The notes: generated by a model from the letters alone, not told the origin. Counted from the first letter of the stretch, positions 27,535-39,131 are shown. The stretch is DNA of 64,000 nucleotides from Roseovarius azorensis (GCF_900109455.1 NZ_FOAG01000004.1:186001-250000); one strand, 5' to 3'. Numbers and translations: made by a program.

Positions 27535-29090
27535 CACGGGCGACACATACCCTCGGACCGGCCCGGACGACATCGGGGTTCATCCGCGCCGCGCATTACT
27601 TCTCCGATTGCAGCATGACGAATTTCTGGTCCACCTTCCGCGCGCACCGCGTCGGCGCGGACCTCCGCGCCATCGCCGCCGACGGGTTCAGCCACATCAT
27701 CCTGATCCTGCCCTGGGCGCAGTTCCACACCACACTCGACGATCCGGCCCTCTGCCCGGCAATGTGCCGCCGGCTCGATCACATCTTCACCGAAGCAGAC
27801 AGGGCCGGCCTGAATGTCATCCTGCGTGTCGGCTACCTGTGGGAAAACGCCCCCGCCCGGCAATCCACGTTCCAGCGCTACCGCCACCTGCCGACCAGCC
27901 CCGGGCATCAGGCGGCCTGGCACCGCTATCATGCCCTGGTTCGGGCCGAGGCACAGCGGCACGCCAACTTTGCCTTCGCATTCCTGTCGTGGGAGGATTT
28001 CTTCTGGCCCCTGTTCCGGGGCTTCGCCGGGGCGGACGAGGCCACGCGCCTGCGCCATGCGACCGACACGGGCTATCAGGACTTTCTCGCCCGGCGATAC
28101 ACGATCGAAACCTATCGCAGCCTCTACAACTCAACGGCGACATCCTTCGCGGAGATTCCGGTTCCCGCATTCGCGACACCCGAAATCTGGGATTATGCCG
28201 ATTTCTTCGACGGGGTCATGGTGGACCGTTTCTGCAACCTGGCCCGCGCCGCGCATCCCGGCATCGAATACGAGGGCCGGATCGACGTGAATCCCTTTCC
28301 GACCCCTGCCGGGACGGGAACTCGGATCTATCCTTGGAAACTGGTCCGTAACGGATATGTTCGGCCGGTTTCCTATTTTCACGCCCATCTCGGCGCCACA
28401 AGCCGGGAAACGCTCACCGCCGACCGCGCCATCGCACGGCTGAAATGGCTGCTGTCGCAATATTCCCTTCTGGCGCATGGCGGGCACCGGGTGTTCATCG
28501 ACCAGTTCAACTTTGTCACCAGAAACCCCGATTACGCGCATTTCTCGCAGATAGACGACGGCGAACTCGCCACCTTCCTCGACCAGAGTCGTGATCTGCT
28601 GCGCAGCCGGACCAGCGGTTACGGCGTCTGGGGCTACCGCGACTGGACCAATGACAAGATTTTCAACGGCGCCTTCGAATTCGGCCTCGACGGCTGGTCA
28701 ACGACGGCGGAACTCACCCGCGACACGGACACCGGCCAGCGGGTGCTGACCCTGCACGCAGGCGAGGTCCTGGAACAGGAGATGTTCCAGAACCTCACGC
28801 GCAACGCACTCCTGCACCTTGCCTGCCGCACCGATCGGGGTGCGGACCTGACCATCACCCTCGACGGAACCGCGATATCGCAGGTGTCGCTCGCCGCCGG
28901 AACCACCGCCCAGGATTATCCGCTCGGCGCTCCGGTGCGCCGCAGCCTGCGGATAGAATGCCTGCGCGGGGCGCTCGGGATCAAACGGATCGGACTGTTC
29001 GACCACGTGTTTTCCTCGGGCATGTATGCGCGCGACGGCTCGGAACGGGCCGCCGTGCGCTCGGTCCGCAGGATCAACGCCGGGGATTGA
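27531..29090 (+). CDS. Uncharacterised protein with TIM-barrel glycosidase-like N-terminal region
   Basis: 519 residues, coupled to the sulfotransferase (ATGA). Residues about 20-350 read like a glycoside-hydrolase barrel: NFWSTFRAHRVGADLRAI, then GFSHIILILPWAQF, RAGLNVILRVGYLWE, and FAFLSWEDFFWPLF with an acidic pair that could be catalytic. Residues about 375-500 (from FNGAFEFGLDGWSTT) look like a carbohydrate-binding jelly roll. No signal peptide is seen. I do not recognise a named family. With its neighbours it may act on, or help to assemble, a glycan. Confidence 0.6.
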   Translation: MTRATHTLGPARTTSGFIRAAHYFSDCSMTNFWSTFRAHRVGADLRAIAADGFSHIILILPWAQFHTTLDDPALCPAMCRRLDHIFTEADRAGLNVILRVGYLWENAPARQSTFQRYRHLPTSPGHQAAWHRYHALVRAEAQRHANFAFAFLSWEDFFWPLFRGFAGADEATRLRHATDTGYQDFLARRYTIETYRSLYNSTATSFAEIPVPAFATPEIWDYADFFDGVMVDRFCNLARAAHPGIEYEGRIDVNPFPTPAGTGTRIYPWKLVRNGYVRPVSYFHAHLGATSRETLTADRAIARLKWLLSQYSLLAHGGHRVFIDQFNFVTRNPDYAHFSQIDDGELATFLDQSRDLLRSRTSGYGVWGYRDWTNDKIFNGAFEFGLDGWSTTAELTRDTDTGQRVLTLHAGEVLEQEMFQNLTRNALLHLACRTDRGADLTITLDGTAISQVSLAAGTTAQDYPLGAPVRRSLRIECLRGALGIKRIGLFDHVFSSGMYARDGSERAAVRSVRRINAGD

Positions 29091-29104
29091 CCCCCACAGA
29101 AGGC

Positions 29105-30406
29105 TCAGACCCAGCGCCCCACCGCCTGCAGCATCGCCCAGAACGGCGCACGCGCGCCGGTCAGGATATAGCCGTTGATCCCGGCCTCGGTTGCGGTCAC
29201 GTCGCTTGCGGTCACCACGCGGGGGCCGCTTGTCCGCCCCATGCCCGCCACCACCGGCGGCGCGGCGAACGCCCTCGGGAAAACCCAGTTCACCGGCCCC
29301 GTGTCAAGCGTTGCGATCGCCTGCCAGCAGATCTGCGTGCCATCGGCAAGACAGACGAATTCGCCGCCCGCCGTGCTGCCGCGCTCGATCGCCGCCCCCG
29401 CTGGCGCGCCAGCCGACATCGCCACCGGCCCCACCATGTTGGCCGTATTGAGATAGCGCAGCCAGGCCGACCATTGCGGCTCAGAGGCGGCGCGATAACG
29501 CCTGATCCACAGGTCCCCCTCCAGCACCGATGTCCATATCTGGCTCAGCGCATCGGAGGCGTGACGCAGCACCATGAGATTGCCGAACGCGGTCTGCGCG
29601 GGCGGCATGGTGCCAAGCGTCGCATCGGTCGTGCGCCACAACGAACCCGCCGCGACATCCGGCCGGTCGATATCATCCAGCGGCGCCTGATCCCCGGCCT
29701 CGCCGATGCCAAAGGCGGGCACCGCCATCAGCCGCCCGGACGTCGCATCCTGACCGGAGGATTGCACCGCCGCGCCCAGCACCCGGCCGGTCTGCGCGTC
29801 GATGCGCAGCGCCTCGGTCCAGTTCTGGCCATCGGCGCTGACCTTCACCGCCCAGTCGTCACCGCCCGCCGTGCCCATCTCGACGCGACCCGAAAACCCG
29901 GTCTGGAACAGCAGGCTGGCGGTATCGTCCACCGCCGCCTTGTTGACCTTGATCTGGTGCCCTGCGCCAGCGTGATTGAACAGCGTCGCCTCCGAGGCGA
30001 CCGCCAGCCGGTTCACCGCATCCGAGGTGGCGGCGATGCCCAGACCCTGCAGGTTCTGCAACTCGGGCAACAGCGCCACCCATTCCGCCCCGTCATAGCG
30101 CAGCGTCTCCCCGCTGTCGGCCAGACCGGCGCGCCAGCCCGCCTGCGGCACCACAAAGATCCAGCCGGCGTCGTCAAAGACCGCAATCTGCCGGTCACGC
30201 CCCGCCCACGCCCCGCTGCCCCCGGCGCCCACGATGAATCGCTGGCCGCGCTGCGGACTGACCGGCGGCGCGCTCTGCGGCGCGTGCTCGATACTCAGTT
30301 GCGTGACCGCCTCGAGCAGGCTCAGCGCCTCGTTATGCGTCACATGCTTTTGCGCCTGCGCGGGCTGGATCAGCGGCAGGCCCAGAACGGGCGAAGTGTC
30401 AGACAT
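29105..30406 (-). CDS. DUF2793 domain protein (phage-tail or GTA head-spike-like)
   Basis: 433 residues from the ATG at 30406, which follows an AAAGGATG site. The N terminus TSPVLGLPLIQPAQAQKHVTHNEAL and the following QRGQRFIVG and WVFVVP-like stretches are the DUF2793 domain. The rest is a repetitive beta-rich region with VLGAAVQSSG and FGNLMVLRHAS segments, as in tail fibres. From memory, DUF2793 proteins occur in Rhodobacteraceae phages and in head-spike loci of gene transfer agents, which bind capsule sugars. It is a single gene, convergent with the glycan genes; no capsid or terminase genes are near. Confidence 0.75.
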   Translation of the reverse strand: MSDTSPVLGLPLIQPAQAQKHVTHNEALSLLEAVTQLSIEHAPQSAPPVSPQRGQRFIVGAGGSGAWAGRDRQIAVFDDAGWIFVVPQAGWRAGLADSGETLRYDGAEWVALLPELQNLQGLGIAATSDAVNRLAVASEATLFNHAGAGHQIKVNKAAVDDTASLLFQTGFSGRVEMGTAGGDDWAVKVSADGQNWTEALRIDAQTGRVLGAAVQSSGQDATSGRLMAVPAFGIGEAGDQAPLDDIDRPDVAAGSLWRTTDATLGTMPPAQTAFGNLMVLRHASDALSQIWTSVLEGDLWIRRYRAASEPQWSAWLRYLNTANMVGPVAMSAGAPAGAAIERGSTAGGEFVCLADGTQICWQAIATLDTGPVNWVFPRAFAAPPVVAGMGRTSGPRVVTASDVTATEAGINGYILTGARAPFWAMLQAVGRWV

Positions 30407-30595
30407 GGCGGCATCCTTTCTGCTGGCAATCGCGCCCCGGACCGGATGGAGCGGGGGCAGCGCGTGACGCAGACCATCGCCGGCATGTCCTAACGCGGCC
30501 TTTCCGGCGCGTGCGCACCGTCCCACCCATCGGGCAGCAGACAATATACCCTTGGGTCAGGCCGCACATCACGGCTTGGCCGATCCGCTCAACCT

Positions 30596-30613
30596 CTGTT
30601 AGAGTGCTGTCAC
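30596..30613 (+). promoter_or_regulatory. Pho box upstream of phnD
   Basis: CTGTTAG, four bases, then CTGTCAC. The two halves repeat with an 11-base period, the layout of a PhoB box (consensus of two CTGTCAT-like heptamers). The second half is exact and the first has two mismatches. It ends 47 bases before the phnD ATG, a suitable place for activation under phosphate starvation. Confidence 0.58.
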
Positions 30614-30626
30614 AAACAAAGGATAG

Positions 30627-30642
30627 GTGAGACAAATCTCAC
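30627..30642. promoter_or_regulatory. Palindrome GTGAGA-CAAA-TCTCAC before phnD
   Basis: A perfect six-base inverted repeat with a four-base spacer lies 18 bases ahead of the phnD start, between the Pho box and the GGGAGGAAAC ribosome-binding site. It could be a second operator in the leader or a small stem that affects translation. Confidence 0.4.
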
Positions 30643-30660
30643 ATCATACCGGGAGGAAAC

Positions 30661-31611
30661 ATGAAAATCTTTGCAACCCTTACCGCATTCGCCGCGCTTG
30701 CGATGGCCGGACCCGCCATGGCCGAATTCAGGCTGAGCGACCGCTACACCGACAACGACGGCGACCTGATCGCCGACATCCCGGAGAGCGCATCGGACTG
30801 GCTCGACCCGGATACGATCATCTTCGCCTATACTCCGGTCGAGGATCCGGCTGTCTATGCAGAGGTCTGGCAGGGCTTTCTCGATCACATGGCCGAACTG
30901 ACCGGCAAGAAGGTGCAGTTCTTCCCGGTGCAGTCCAACGCCGCCCAGATCGAGGCGATGCGCGCCGGCCGTCTGCATGTGGCGGGATTCAACACCGGCT
31001 CCAACCCGCTCGCGGTCGCCTGCGCCGGGTTCCGCCCCTTCACGATGATGGCCGCCGCCGACGGCTCTTTCGGCTATGAGATGGAGATCATCAGCTATCC
31101 CGGTTCAGGCGTGGACAAGATCGAGGATATCAAGGGCAAGGAACTGGCCTTTACTTCAGAGACCTCGAATTCGGGCTTCAAGGCCCCCTCCGCCCTGCTC
31201 AAGGCCGAATTCGGCATGGAGGCGGGCAAGGATTACAACGCCGTCTTCTCCGGCAAGCATGACAACTCGGTTCTCGGCGTCGCCAACAAGGATTACACCG
31301 CCGCCGCCATCGCCAATTCGGTCAAGGCGCGGATGATCGAGCGCGGCGTCGTCACCGAGGATCAGCTCAACATCCTCTACACGTCCGAAACCTTCCCGAC
31401 GACCGGCTACGGCGTGGTCTACAACCTTGCGCCCGAACTGCAGGACAAGATCAAGGAGGCGTTCTTCAGCTTCGACTGGGCCGGAACCAAGCTGGAAGAG
31501 GAATTCCAGAAATCGGGCGAGGCCCAGTTCATCCCGATCACCTTCAAGGACAACTGGTCGGTGATCCGCCAGATCGACGAGGCCAGCGGCGTCTCTTACG
31601 AGTGCAACTGA
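30661..31611 (+). CDS. phnD: Phosphonate/phosphite ABC transporter periplasmic binding protein
   Basis: 316 residues with a signal peptide ([21 protein letters not shown], cleaved before EFRLS). The mature protein has the PhnD fold: [31 protein letters not shown], and [19 protein letters not shown], the Ser/Thr phosphonate-binding loop. It would hand phosphonates, phosphite or phosphate esters to the PhnC-PhnE channel. The GGGAGGAAAC ribosome-binding site is strong. A Pho box lies upstream and a strong stem-loop lies between it and phnC, consistent with binding protein in excess of the channel. Confidence 0.9.
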   Translation: MKIFATLTAFAALAMAGPAMAEFRLSDRYTDNDGDLIADIPESASDWLDPDTIIFAYTPVEDPAVYAEVWQGFLDHMAELTGKKVQFFPVQSNAAQIEAMRAGRLHVAGFNTGSNPLAVACAGFRPFTMMAAADGSFGYEMEIISYPGSGVDKIEDIKGKELAFTSETSNSGFKAPSALLKAEFGMEAGKDYNAVFSGKHDNSVLGVANKDYTAAAIANSVKARMIERGVVTEDQLNILYTSETFPTTGYGVVYNLAPELQDKIKEAFFSFDWAGTKLEEEFQKSGEAQFIPITFKDNWSVIRQIDEASGVSYECN

Positions 31612-31632
31612 GCCACAGCGCCTGCACGATCC

Positions 31633-31661
31633 GGCACGGGCGGCATACTGCCGTCCGTGCC
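31633..31661 (+). terminator. Stem-loop between phnD and phnC
   Basis: A 13-base stem (GGCACGGGCGGCA with TGCCGTCCGTGCC, one G-T pair) closes a three-base TAC loop. It is 22 bases after the phnD stop and 21 before the phnC ATG. There is no T-run, so it probably stabilises the 3' end of a phnD-only transcript or partly blocks read-through. Confidence 0.7.
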
Positions 31662-31681
31662 GCTCATGGAAAGAACCTCAC

Positions 31682-32500
31682 ATGCTGCATCTCCAGGGTC
31701 TGTCCAAGACCTACAAGACAGGTGACACTGCCCTGAGCGACGTCTCCCTGACCGTGCCCAAGGGCCAGATCATGGGGCTGATCGGCCCCTCGGGGGCGGG
31801 CAAATCCACCCTCATCCGCTGCATCAACCGCCTGGTCGAACCGACCTCGGGCAAGGTGCTGCTGGGCGATACGGATCTGGTCCGCCTCGGCAAGGGCGAC
31901 CTGCGCCGCCAGCGGCGGCGGATCGGCATGATCTTTCAGGAATACGCGCTGGTCGAACGGCTGACGGTGATGGAAAACGTGCTCTCCGGGCGGCTCGGAT
32001 ATGTGCCGTTCTGGCGCAGCTTCCTGCGCAGGTATCCCCCTTCGGACATCGAACGCGCCTACCGGCTGCTCGACCGGGTGGGCCTGATGGAACATGCCGA
32101 CAAGCGCGCCGATGCGCTCTCGGGCGGCCAGCGCCAGCGCGTCGGCATCGCCCGCGCTCTGGCGCAGGAACCCGAACTGCTGCTGGTTGACGAACCCACC
32201 GCCAGCCTCGACCCAAAGACCAGCCGCCAGATCATGCGCCTGCTGACCGAGATCTGCTCTGAAAACAACCTGCCCGCCATCGTCAACATCCACGACGTGC
32301 CGCTGGCCCAGCAGTTCATGCAGCGTATCGTCGGCCTGCGCGCGGGCCGGGTGGTGTTCGACGGTCCCCCCGATCAGCTGACCGAGGCGGCGCTAACCGA
32401 AATCTACGGCGCCGAGGACTGGAACGCCATGCGCGCGGGCGACCGCGAACAGGCCGCCGCCGAGGCCGAGGCGCAGGCCCGGATGGAGGCGATCGTCTGA
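31682..32500 (+). CDS. phnC: Phosphonate ABC transporter ATP-binding protein
   Basis: 272 residues, the PhnC size. Walker A is [13 protein letters not shown] near residue 37, the Q-loop is [12 protein letters not shown], the signature is [15 protein letters not shown], and Walker B is [25 protein letters not shown] between them is a PhnC feature. It drives the two PhnE permeases that follow. Its TGA stop overlaps the ATG of the first permease by one base (TGATG). Confidence 0.92.
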   Translation: MLHLQGLSKTYKTGDTALSDVSLTVPKGQIMGLIGPSGAGKSTLIRCINRLVEPTSGKVLLGDTDLVRLGKGDLRRQRRRIGMIFQEYALVERLTVMENVLSGRLGYVPFWRSFLRRYPPSDIERAYRLLDRVGLMEHADKRADALSGGQRQRVGIARALAQEPELLLVDEPTASLDPKTSRQIMRLLTEICSENNLPAIVNIHDVPLAQQFMQRIVGLRAGRVVFDGPPDQLTEAALTEIYGAEDWNAMRAGDREQAAAEAEAQARMEAIV

Positions 32501-33303
32501 TGTCGGTCGCCTACCCGACAACCTGGCGCCGCCCGCCGCAGATCGTCAAGGACCGGCGCTGGCGCATCGCGCTGCAACTGGGCATCCTGATCTACCTGGC
32601 GCTGGCCATCAGCACCGTGGATGTGAACTGGACCCGCGTCTATGACGGGCTGGAACGCGGCCAGCGCTTTATCCTCGGCTTTCTGCAACCGGATTTCGCC
32701 AGCCGCTGGCGCGACATCAGCCAGGGGCTGGTGGAAAGCCTCACCATGACGCTGACCTCCACCGTGGTGGGCGTGGCCATTTCCGTGCCCATCGGCATCG
32801 GTGCGGCGCGCAATCTCGCGCCGCGCTGGATCTACTATATCTGCCGGGCGATCATCGCCGTCAGCCGCGCACTACAGGAAATCATCATCGCGATATTTCT
32901 CGTGGCGATGTTCGGCTTTGGCCCCTTCGCGGGGTTCCTCACCCTCAGCTTTGCCACCATCGGTTTCATCGCCAAACTGCTGGCCGATGACATCGAGGAG
33001 ATTGACGAGACCCAGGCCGAGGCGATCCGCGCCACCGGCGCATCCTGGCTGCAACTGGTCAACTACGCCATCCAGCCCCAGGTGATGCCGCGGCTGATCG
33101 GCCTGTCGCTCTACCGTCTCGACATCAATTTCCGCGAGAGCGCGGTCATCGGCATCGTCGGCGCGGGCGGCATCGGGGCCACGCTCAACACCGCCATCGA
33201 CCGCTATGAATACGACAGCGCGGGCGCGGTCCTGCTGATCATCATCGGCATCGTCATGGTCACCGAATACAGCTCCAGCTACCTGCGAAAGTTCCTGCAA
33301 TGA
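32500..33303 (+). CDS. phnE: Phosphonate ABC transporter permease, first PhnE
   Basis: 267 residues with five to six hydrophobic helices. After an N-terminal helix and periplasmic loop, the domain contains ISQGLVESLTMTLTSTVVG, the family start. The coupling region EAIRATGASWLQLVNYAIQPQ and INFRESAVIGIVGAGGIG near residues 200-225 are signature PhnE segments. It pairs with the second PhnE as a heterodimeric channel. It overlaps the next gene by ATGA. Two adjacent PhnE genes are the common alphaproteobacterial layout. Confidence 0.9.
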   Translation: MSVAYPTTWRRPPQIVKDRRWRIALQLGILIYLALAISTVDVNWTRVYDGLERGQRFILGFLQPDFASRWRDISQGLVESLTMTLTSTVVGVAISVPIGIGAARNLAPRWIYYICRAIIAVSRALQEIIIAIFLVAMFGFGPFAGFLTLSFATIGFIAKLLADDIEEIDETQAEAIRATGASWLQLVNYAIQPQVMPRLIGLSLYRLDINFRESAVIGIVGAGGIGATLNTAIDRYEYDSAGAVLLIIIGIVMVTEYSSSYLRKFLQ

Positions 33304-34112
33304 CCGAGATTCCCCATCACAGCCAGGTCTGGACCTACCGCACCCCGCGCAAGCGGCTGATGCTCTGGGGCGGCTGGCTCGCGCTGGTGGCGCTCTTTGT
33401 CTGGTGCTGGCAACTGATGACCCGCGACACGATCTGGGCCTTCGTCGCCGACGCGCCCAGCCAGGCCGCCGATATCGGCAACCGGATGATCCCGCCGCGC
33501 CTGAGCTACCTGCCCGAGCTGATGCCGCCGCTCTGGGACACCATCAACATCGCCACGCTGGGCACGATCGGCGGGGTGATCATGGCGGTGCCCGTGGCCT
33601 TTCTCGCGGCGCGCAACACCACGCCTTCGGTCCATGTCCTGCGGCCCATCGCGCTCTTCATCATCGTCGCCTCGCGCTCGATCAACTCGCTCATCTGGGC
33701 GCTCTTGCTGGTGGCGATCATCGGCCCCGGCATCCTCGCGGGGATCGTCGCCATCGCGCTGCGCTCGATCGGCTTTGTCGGCAAACTGCTCTACGAGGCG
33801 ATCGAGGAAACCGACGCGCGCCAGATCGAGGCGGTGACCGCCACCGGCGCCAGCGCCGCGCAGGTGCTCAGCTATGGCATCGTGCCACAGATCATGCCCG
33901 CCTTCTGGGGCATCTCGGTGTTCCGCTGGGATATCAACATCCGCGAGAGCACCATCCTCGGCCTCGTCGGCGCGGGCGGCATCGGCCTGAAACTCCAGGC
34001 CTCGCTCAACGTGCTGGCATGGCCGCAGGTGACGATGATCCTGATCCTGATCCTCGCCACCGTGGTGCTCAGCGAATGGGTCTCGGCCCGGATGCGCCAC
34101 GCGATCATCTGA
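33300..34112 (+). CDS. phnE: Phosphonate ABC transporter permease, second PhnE
   Basis: 270 residues, a paralogue of the preceding permease with the same helix order. MPPLWDTINIATLGTIGG starts the domain, and EAVTATGASAAQVLSYGIVPQ plus INIRESTILGLVGAGGIG carry the coupling region and the GAGGIG turn. It starts inside the stop of the first phnE (ATGA). The operon ends here; no C-P lyase genes (phnGHIJKLM) follow, and katG is convergent. Confidence 0.9.
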   Translation: MTEIPHHSQVWTYRTPRKRLMLWGGWLALVALFVWCWQLMTRDTIWAFVADAPSQAADIGNRMIPPRLSYLPELMPPLWDTINIATLGTIGGVIMAVPVAFLAARNTTPSVHVLRPIALFIIVASRSINSLIWALLLVAIIGPGILAGIVAIALRSIGFVGKLLYEAIEETDARQIEAVTATGASAAQVLSYGIVPQIMPAFWGISVFRWDINIRESTILGLVGAGGIGLKLQASLNVLAWPQVTMILILILATVVLSEWVSARMRHAII

Positions 34113-34252
34113 ACCGGGCGCGGCAGTCAGCTGAAGAGCCGCGCGGTCGCAGGACCCCGGCGCATCGGTTCCGATGGTCTGAAGCTGCCACTCGCGCGGA
34201 GCAAAGGCGCGGAACGCGCCGCCGCGCGATCGCCGGGCCGTCCCGCGGCCCC

Positions 34253-36496
<2,244 letters not shown>

Positions 36497-36614
36497 TCAC
36501 GATGCCCCGGACCCGCAGACACGGCCCCCACGCCGTCATATATGGAATGGTTCTAACAAACCCGTAACATTGGGGGAAGTTGTCTTTTCTGATGAATTTC
36601 ATAACCTGAAACTA

Positions 36615-37517
36615 TCACCCAAACAGCAACCACCCCGCCGCCACGCCCCCCAGCGCCGCCCCCCAGACCCGCCAGAGCACGCCGCAGGCGGCGTCGATCT
36701 CGGTTGCGCCGATTTCCCTGCGCCCGGCGGCATTGACGAAAGGAAACTCCGTCCGCACCCCGTGATAGGCGCGTGGCCCCGACAGCGCGACACCCAGCAC
36801 CCGCGCCATCGCCGCCTCGGGCCAGCCCGCGTTGGGCGAACGGTGGCGCGGCGCCTCTGCCGCCACCTCCCGCCAGCCGCCCCACATGCCATGCACCGCC
36901 AGTATCAACACCGCCGTCAGCCGCGCGGGAATCAGATTCAGCAGATCGTCGAACCGCGCCGCCGCCCAGCCGAATTGCTCATGCCGTTCCGTGCGATGAC
37001 CGATCATGCTGTCCGCCGTGTTGGTAATCTTGTAGAGCATCAGCCCCGGCACCCCCCCCACCAGAAACCAGAAGGCAGGAGCGATCACCCCGTCGCTCAG
37101 GTTCTCGGCCGCCGATTCGATCGCCGCCCGCGCCACGTCCGGGCCCTGCATCGCGCCCGTGTCGCGCCCCACGATCCGCGCCACCGCCCGCCGCCCTTCG
37201 CCCGGCGAGATACGCAGATCGCGCGCCACCGCCTGCACATGATCGACCAGCGACCGCTGCGCCAAGAGGAACGCCACCACGACAATCTCCACCACCGGAC
37301 CCAAAAGCGACAAGAGCCAGCCCAGCCCCAGCGCCGTCCCCCCCAGCCCCGCCATCACCAGCGCTCCACGCGCCCGCCGCGCGCCGCCGCGATTGAACGC
37401 CTGATCGCACCAGCCCACCGCGCGCCCCATCAGCACAGCCGGATGCGGCACCCGGTCCCACAGCCAGCGCGGCTCGCCCAGCGCCGCATCCAGCAGCATC
37501 GCCAGCACCAGGGTCAC
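36615..37517 (-). CDS. cobD: Adenosylcobinamide-phosphate synthase
   Basis: 300 residues, membrane protein. Conserved segments of CobD/CbiB are present: [20 protein letters not shown] with the N-terminal helix, [18 protein letters not shown] and [15 protein letters not shown], then the [22 protein letters not shown] signature. It attaches aminopropanol (or its phosphate) to adenosylcobyric acid in B12 synthesis. The start overlaps the cobC stop by four bases, making a coupled pair. In E. coli nomenclature this is cbiB. Confidence 0.93.
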   Translation of the reverse strand: MTLVLAMLLDAALGEPRWLWDRVPHPAVLMGRAVGWCDQAFNRGGARRARGALVMAGLGGTALGLGWLLSLLGPVVEIVVVAFLLAQRSLVDHVQAVARDLRISPGEGRRAVARIVGRDTGAMQGPDVARAAIESAAENLSDGVIAPAFWFLVGGVPGLMLYKITNTADSMIGHRTERHEQFGWAAARFDDLLNLIPARLTAVLILAVHGMWGGWREVAAEAPRHRSPNAGWPEAAMARVLGVALSGPRAYHGVRTEFPFVNAAGRREIGATEIDAACGVLWRVWGAALGGVAAGWLLFG

Positions 37518-38455
37518 AACGCCGCCTCCAGCCGCGCCCAGCCGTCCCCGTCCGGCAGCCCCAGCCGGATCAGATCATCGGCCCAGGGAAACACCCGAAC
37601 CAGGATCCGCCGCGCGGCCAGCCGCTCATGCCAGTCCCCGGCGCTGTCCACCCGCGCCAGCCGGAACAGTGCCGTGCCGCCCACGATATCCGCCCCCGCC
37701 CGACGCAACAGCGCATCCAGCCGCGCCGCATCCTCATTCAGCCGCACCCGCGTCTCGCGCGCCCAGTCGGGATCATTCAGCGCCCGCGCCCCCAGGTCCA
37801 GCGCCGGACCGGAAACGGGCCACGGCCCCAACATCTCGGCCAGCCGCCCGATCGACTCGCCGGGCCCAATGGCAAATCCCAGCCGCAAACCCGCCAGCCC
37901 CCAGAACTTGCCGAAACTCTTGAGCACGATCACACCGGGCCGCACCGCATGCGCCACCAGCGACCGCTCGGGGGCGATGTCGCAGAAACTCTCGTCGATG
38001 ACCGTCAGCGGCGCGCCCAGATCGTCCGCACCGTAAAACCGCCCCGTCGGATTGTTGGGATGCACGATCACCCGCGCCTGCGCGTCGGTGCCCGGATCCT
38101 CGTCCCGCACCTCCCAGCCATGGGCAACGAAACTCGCGGCATGCTCATTATAGGTCGGCCCCGGCACATGCACCCGGCCCGACGGCATCAGTCCCGGCAG
38201 CCGCGCGATCAGGCTCGACGCTCCCGGCGCCGCCAGCACGCCCGCCCCCTCCGGCACCCGCCAGAACGCCCGCGCCGCCCGCTCCAGCGCCAGCGTCGCC
38301 GCCCGGTCCGGCAGCGCGGTCCAGACCTCCGCCGCCAGATCGCCCACCGGATAGGGGCGCGGATTGATCCCCGTCGAAAGATCGAGCCACTCGTCGCGCA
38401 GCCCGCCAAACCGCGCCCGCACCGCATCTATGCCGCCACCATGATCGCGGGTCAT
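37514..38455 (-). CDS. cobC: Threonine-phosphate decarboxylase-like PLP enzyme (cobalamin synthesis)
   Basis: 313 residues from the ATG at 38455; the open extension to 38494 is not conserved in kind. A fold-type I aminotransferase pattern is seen: [12 protein letters not shown] at the N terminus, [11 protein letters not shown] near 131-141, VIDESFCDI with the PLP-pyridine Asp, and the PLP-binding Lys183 in [14 protein letters not shown]. The family makes aminopropanol phosphate from threonine phosphate. It overlaps cobD and supplies that enzyme's substrate, so function and context agree. Confidence 0.9.
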   Translation of the reverse strand: MTRDHGGGIDAVRARFGGLRDEWLDLSTGINPRPYPVGDLAAEVWTALPDRAATLALERAARAFWRVPEGAGVLAAPGASSLIARLPGLMPSGRVHVPGPTYNEHAASFVAHGWEVRDEDPGTDAQARVIVHPNNPTGRFYGADDLGAPLTVIDESFCDIAPERSLVAHAVRPGVIVLKSFGKFWGLAGLRLGFAIGPGESIGRLAEMLGPWPVSGPALDLGARALNDPDWARETRVRLNEDAARLDALLRRAGADIVGGTALFRLARVDSAGDWHERLAARRILVRVFPWADDLIRLGLPDGDGWARLEAAL

Positions 38456-38615
38456 CCGACACGCCCCCCGGCACCGGCGATGCCCGCCACGCAATTCCCG
38501 CTCACTCCGATCATGTGCCTCACCCGACGCGCCCTGTGGCTTTCGCCCCTCATCAAGCGGAAATCCGCACAGGACGCAAGGATATCAGGGGATAAACCTT
38601 GCCCTCGCGTCACCG

Positions 38616-38630
38616 TTAACCTTTTGTTAA
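38616..38630 (+). promoter_or_regulatory. CtrA-type site TTAA-N7-TTAA
   Basis: TTAACCTTTTGTTAA at 38616-38630 has the exact spacing of the CtrA consensus TTAA-N7-TTAAC (last base here T). It lies 73 bases upstream of the receiver-protein ATG in the divergent region shared with cobC. CtrA is the alphaproteobacterial master regulator, in Rhodobacteraceae tied to motility and gene transfer agents. Confidence 0.55.
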
Positions 38631-38702
38631 TGATTGAGGCGACAGAGACGCGGCAACCGGCGACCAGACCCTTGACGCCGTTTAGTGAGTGTGCGGGGAC
38701 GC

Positions 38703-39065
38703 ATGAAAGTTCTGATCGTTGAAAGCAATGCCGATCTGGGCAGCCTGTGGCAAAGCCACATGCAACGCCAGGGAATGACTGTCTGCCTGACCATGGATCA
38801 GGCCGGTGCGGTCAACGCACTCAACACCCAGGGGTTCGACGTGATCGTCCTCGATCTGGTGCTGGACAAGGGCAGCGCCTTTGCCGTGGCCGATCTGGCC
38901 AGCTATCGCTATCCGGAGACCAAGGTGATCTTCGTCACCAACACCAGCTTTTTCTCCGATGGCTCGATATTCGAACTCAGCGCAAATGCCTGCGCGCATC
39001 TCCAATCCGACATCCTCCCCGAGGATCTGACCGCCATGGTCGAACACATGGGCCGCAGCCCCTGA
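38703..39065 (+). CDS. Orphan single-domain response-regulator receiver protein
   Basis: 120 residues from ATG 38703. The beta1 strand MKVLIVES ends in Glu7-Ser8 rather than the usual acidic pair. Phosphoacceptor Asp51 is kept in VIVLDLVLDKG, and Thr79 in FVTN. The Lys that normally follows beta5 is missing: CAHLQSD stands where a TKP-like turn is expected. No output domain is present. It therefore may work as a stand-alone protein-protein switch or phosphate sink, or without phosphorylation. A CtrA-type site lies 73 bases upstream. No kinase is adjacent. Confidence 0.82.
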   Translation: MKVLIVESNADLGSLWQSHMQRQGMTVCLTMDQAGAVNALNTQGFDVIVLDLVLDKGSAFAVADLASYRYPETKVIFVTNTSFFSDGSIFELSANACAHLQSDILPEDLTAMVEHMGRSP

Positions 39066-39131
39066 AACGACCGTAACCGCGATCGGGGGTCAGCCCCAGA
39101 CCGCCGGGGTATTTTCGCCGGGAAAACCCCG

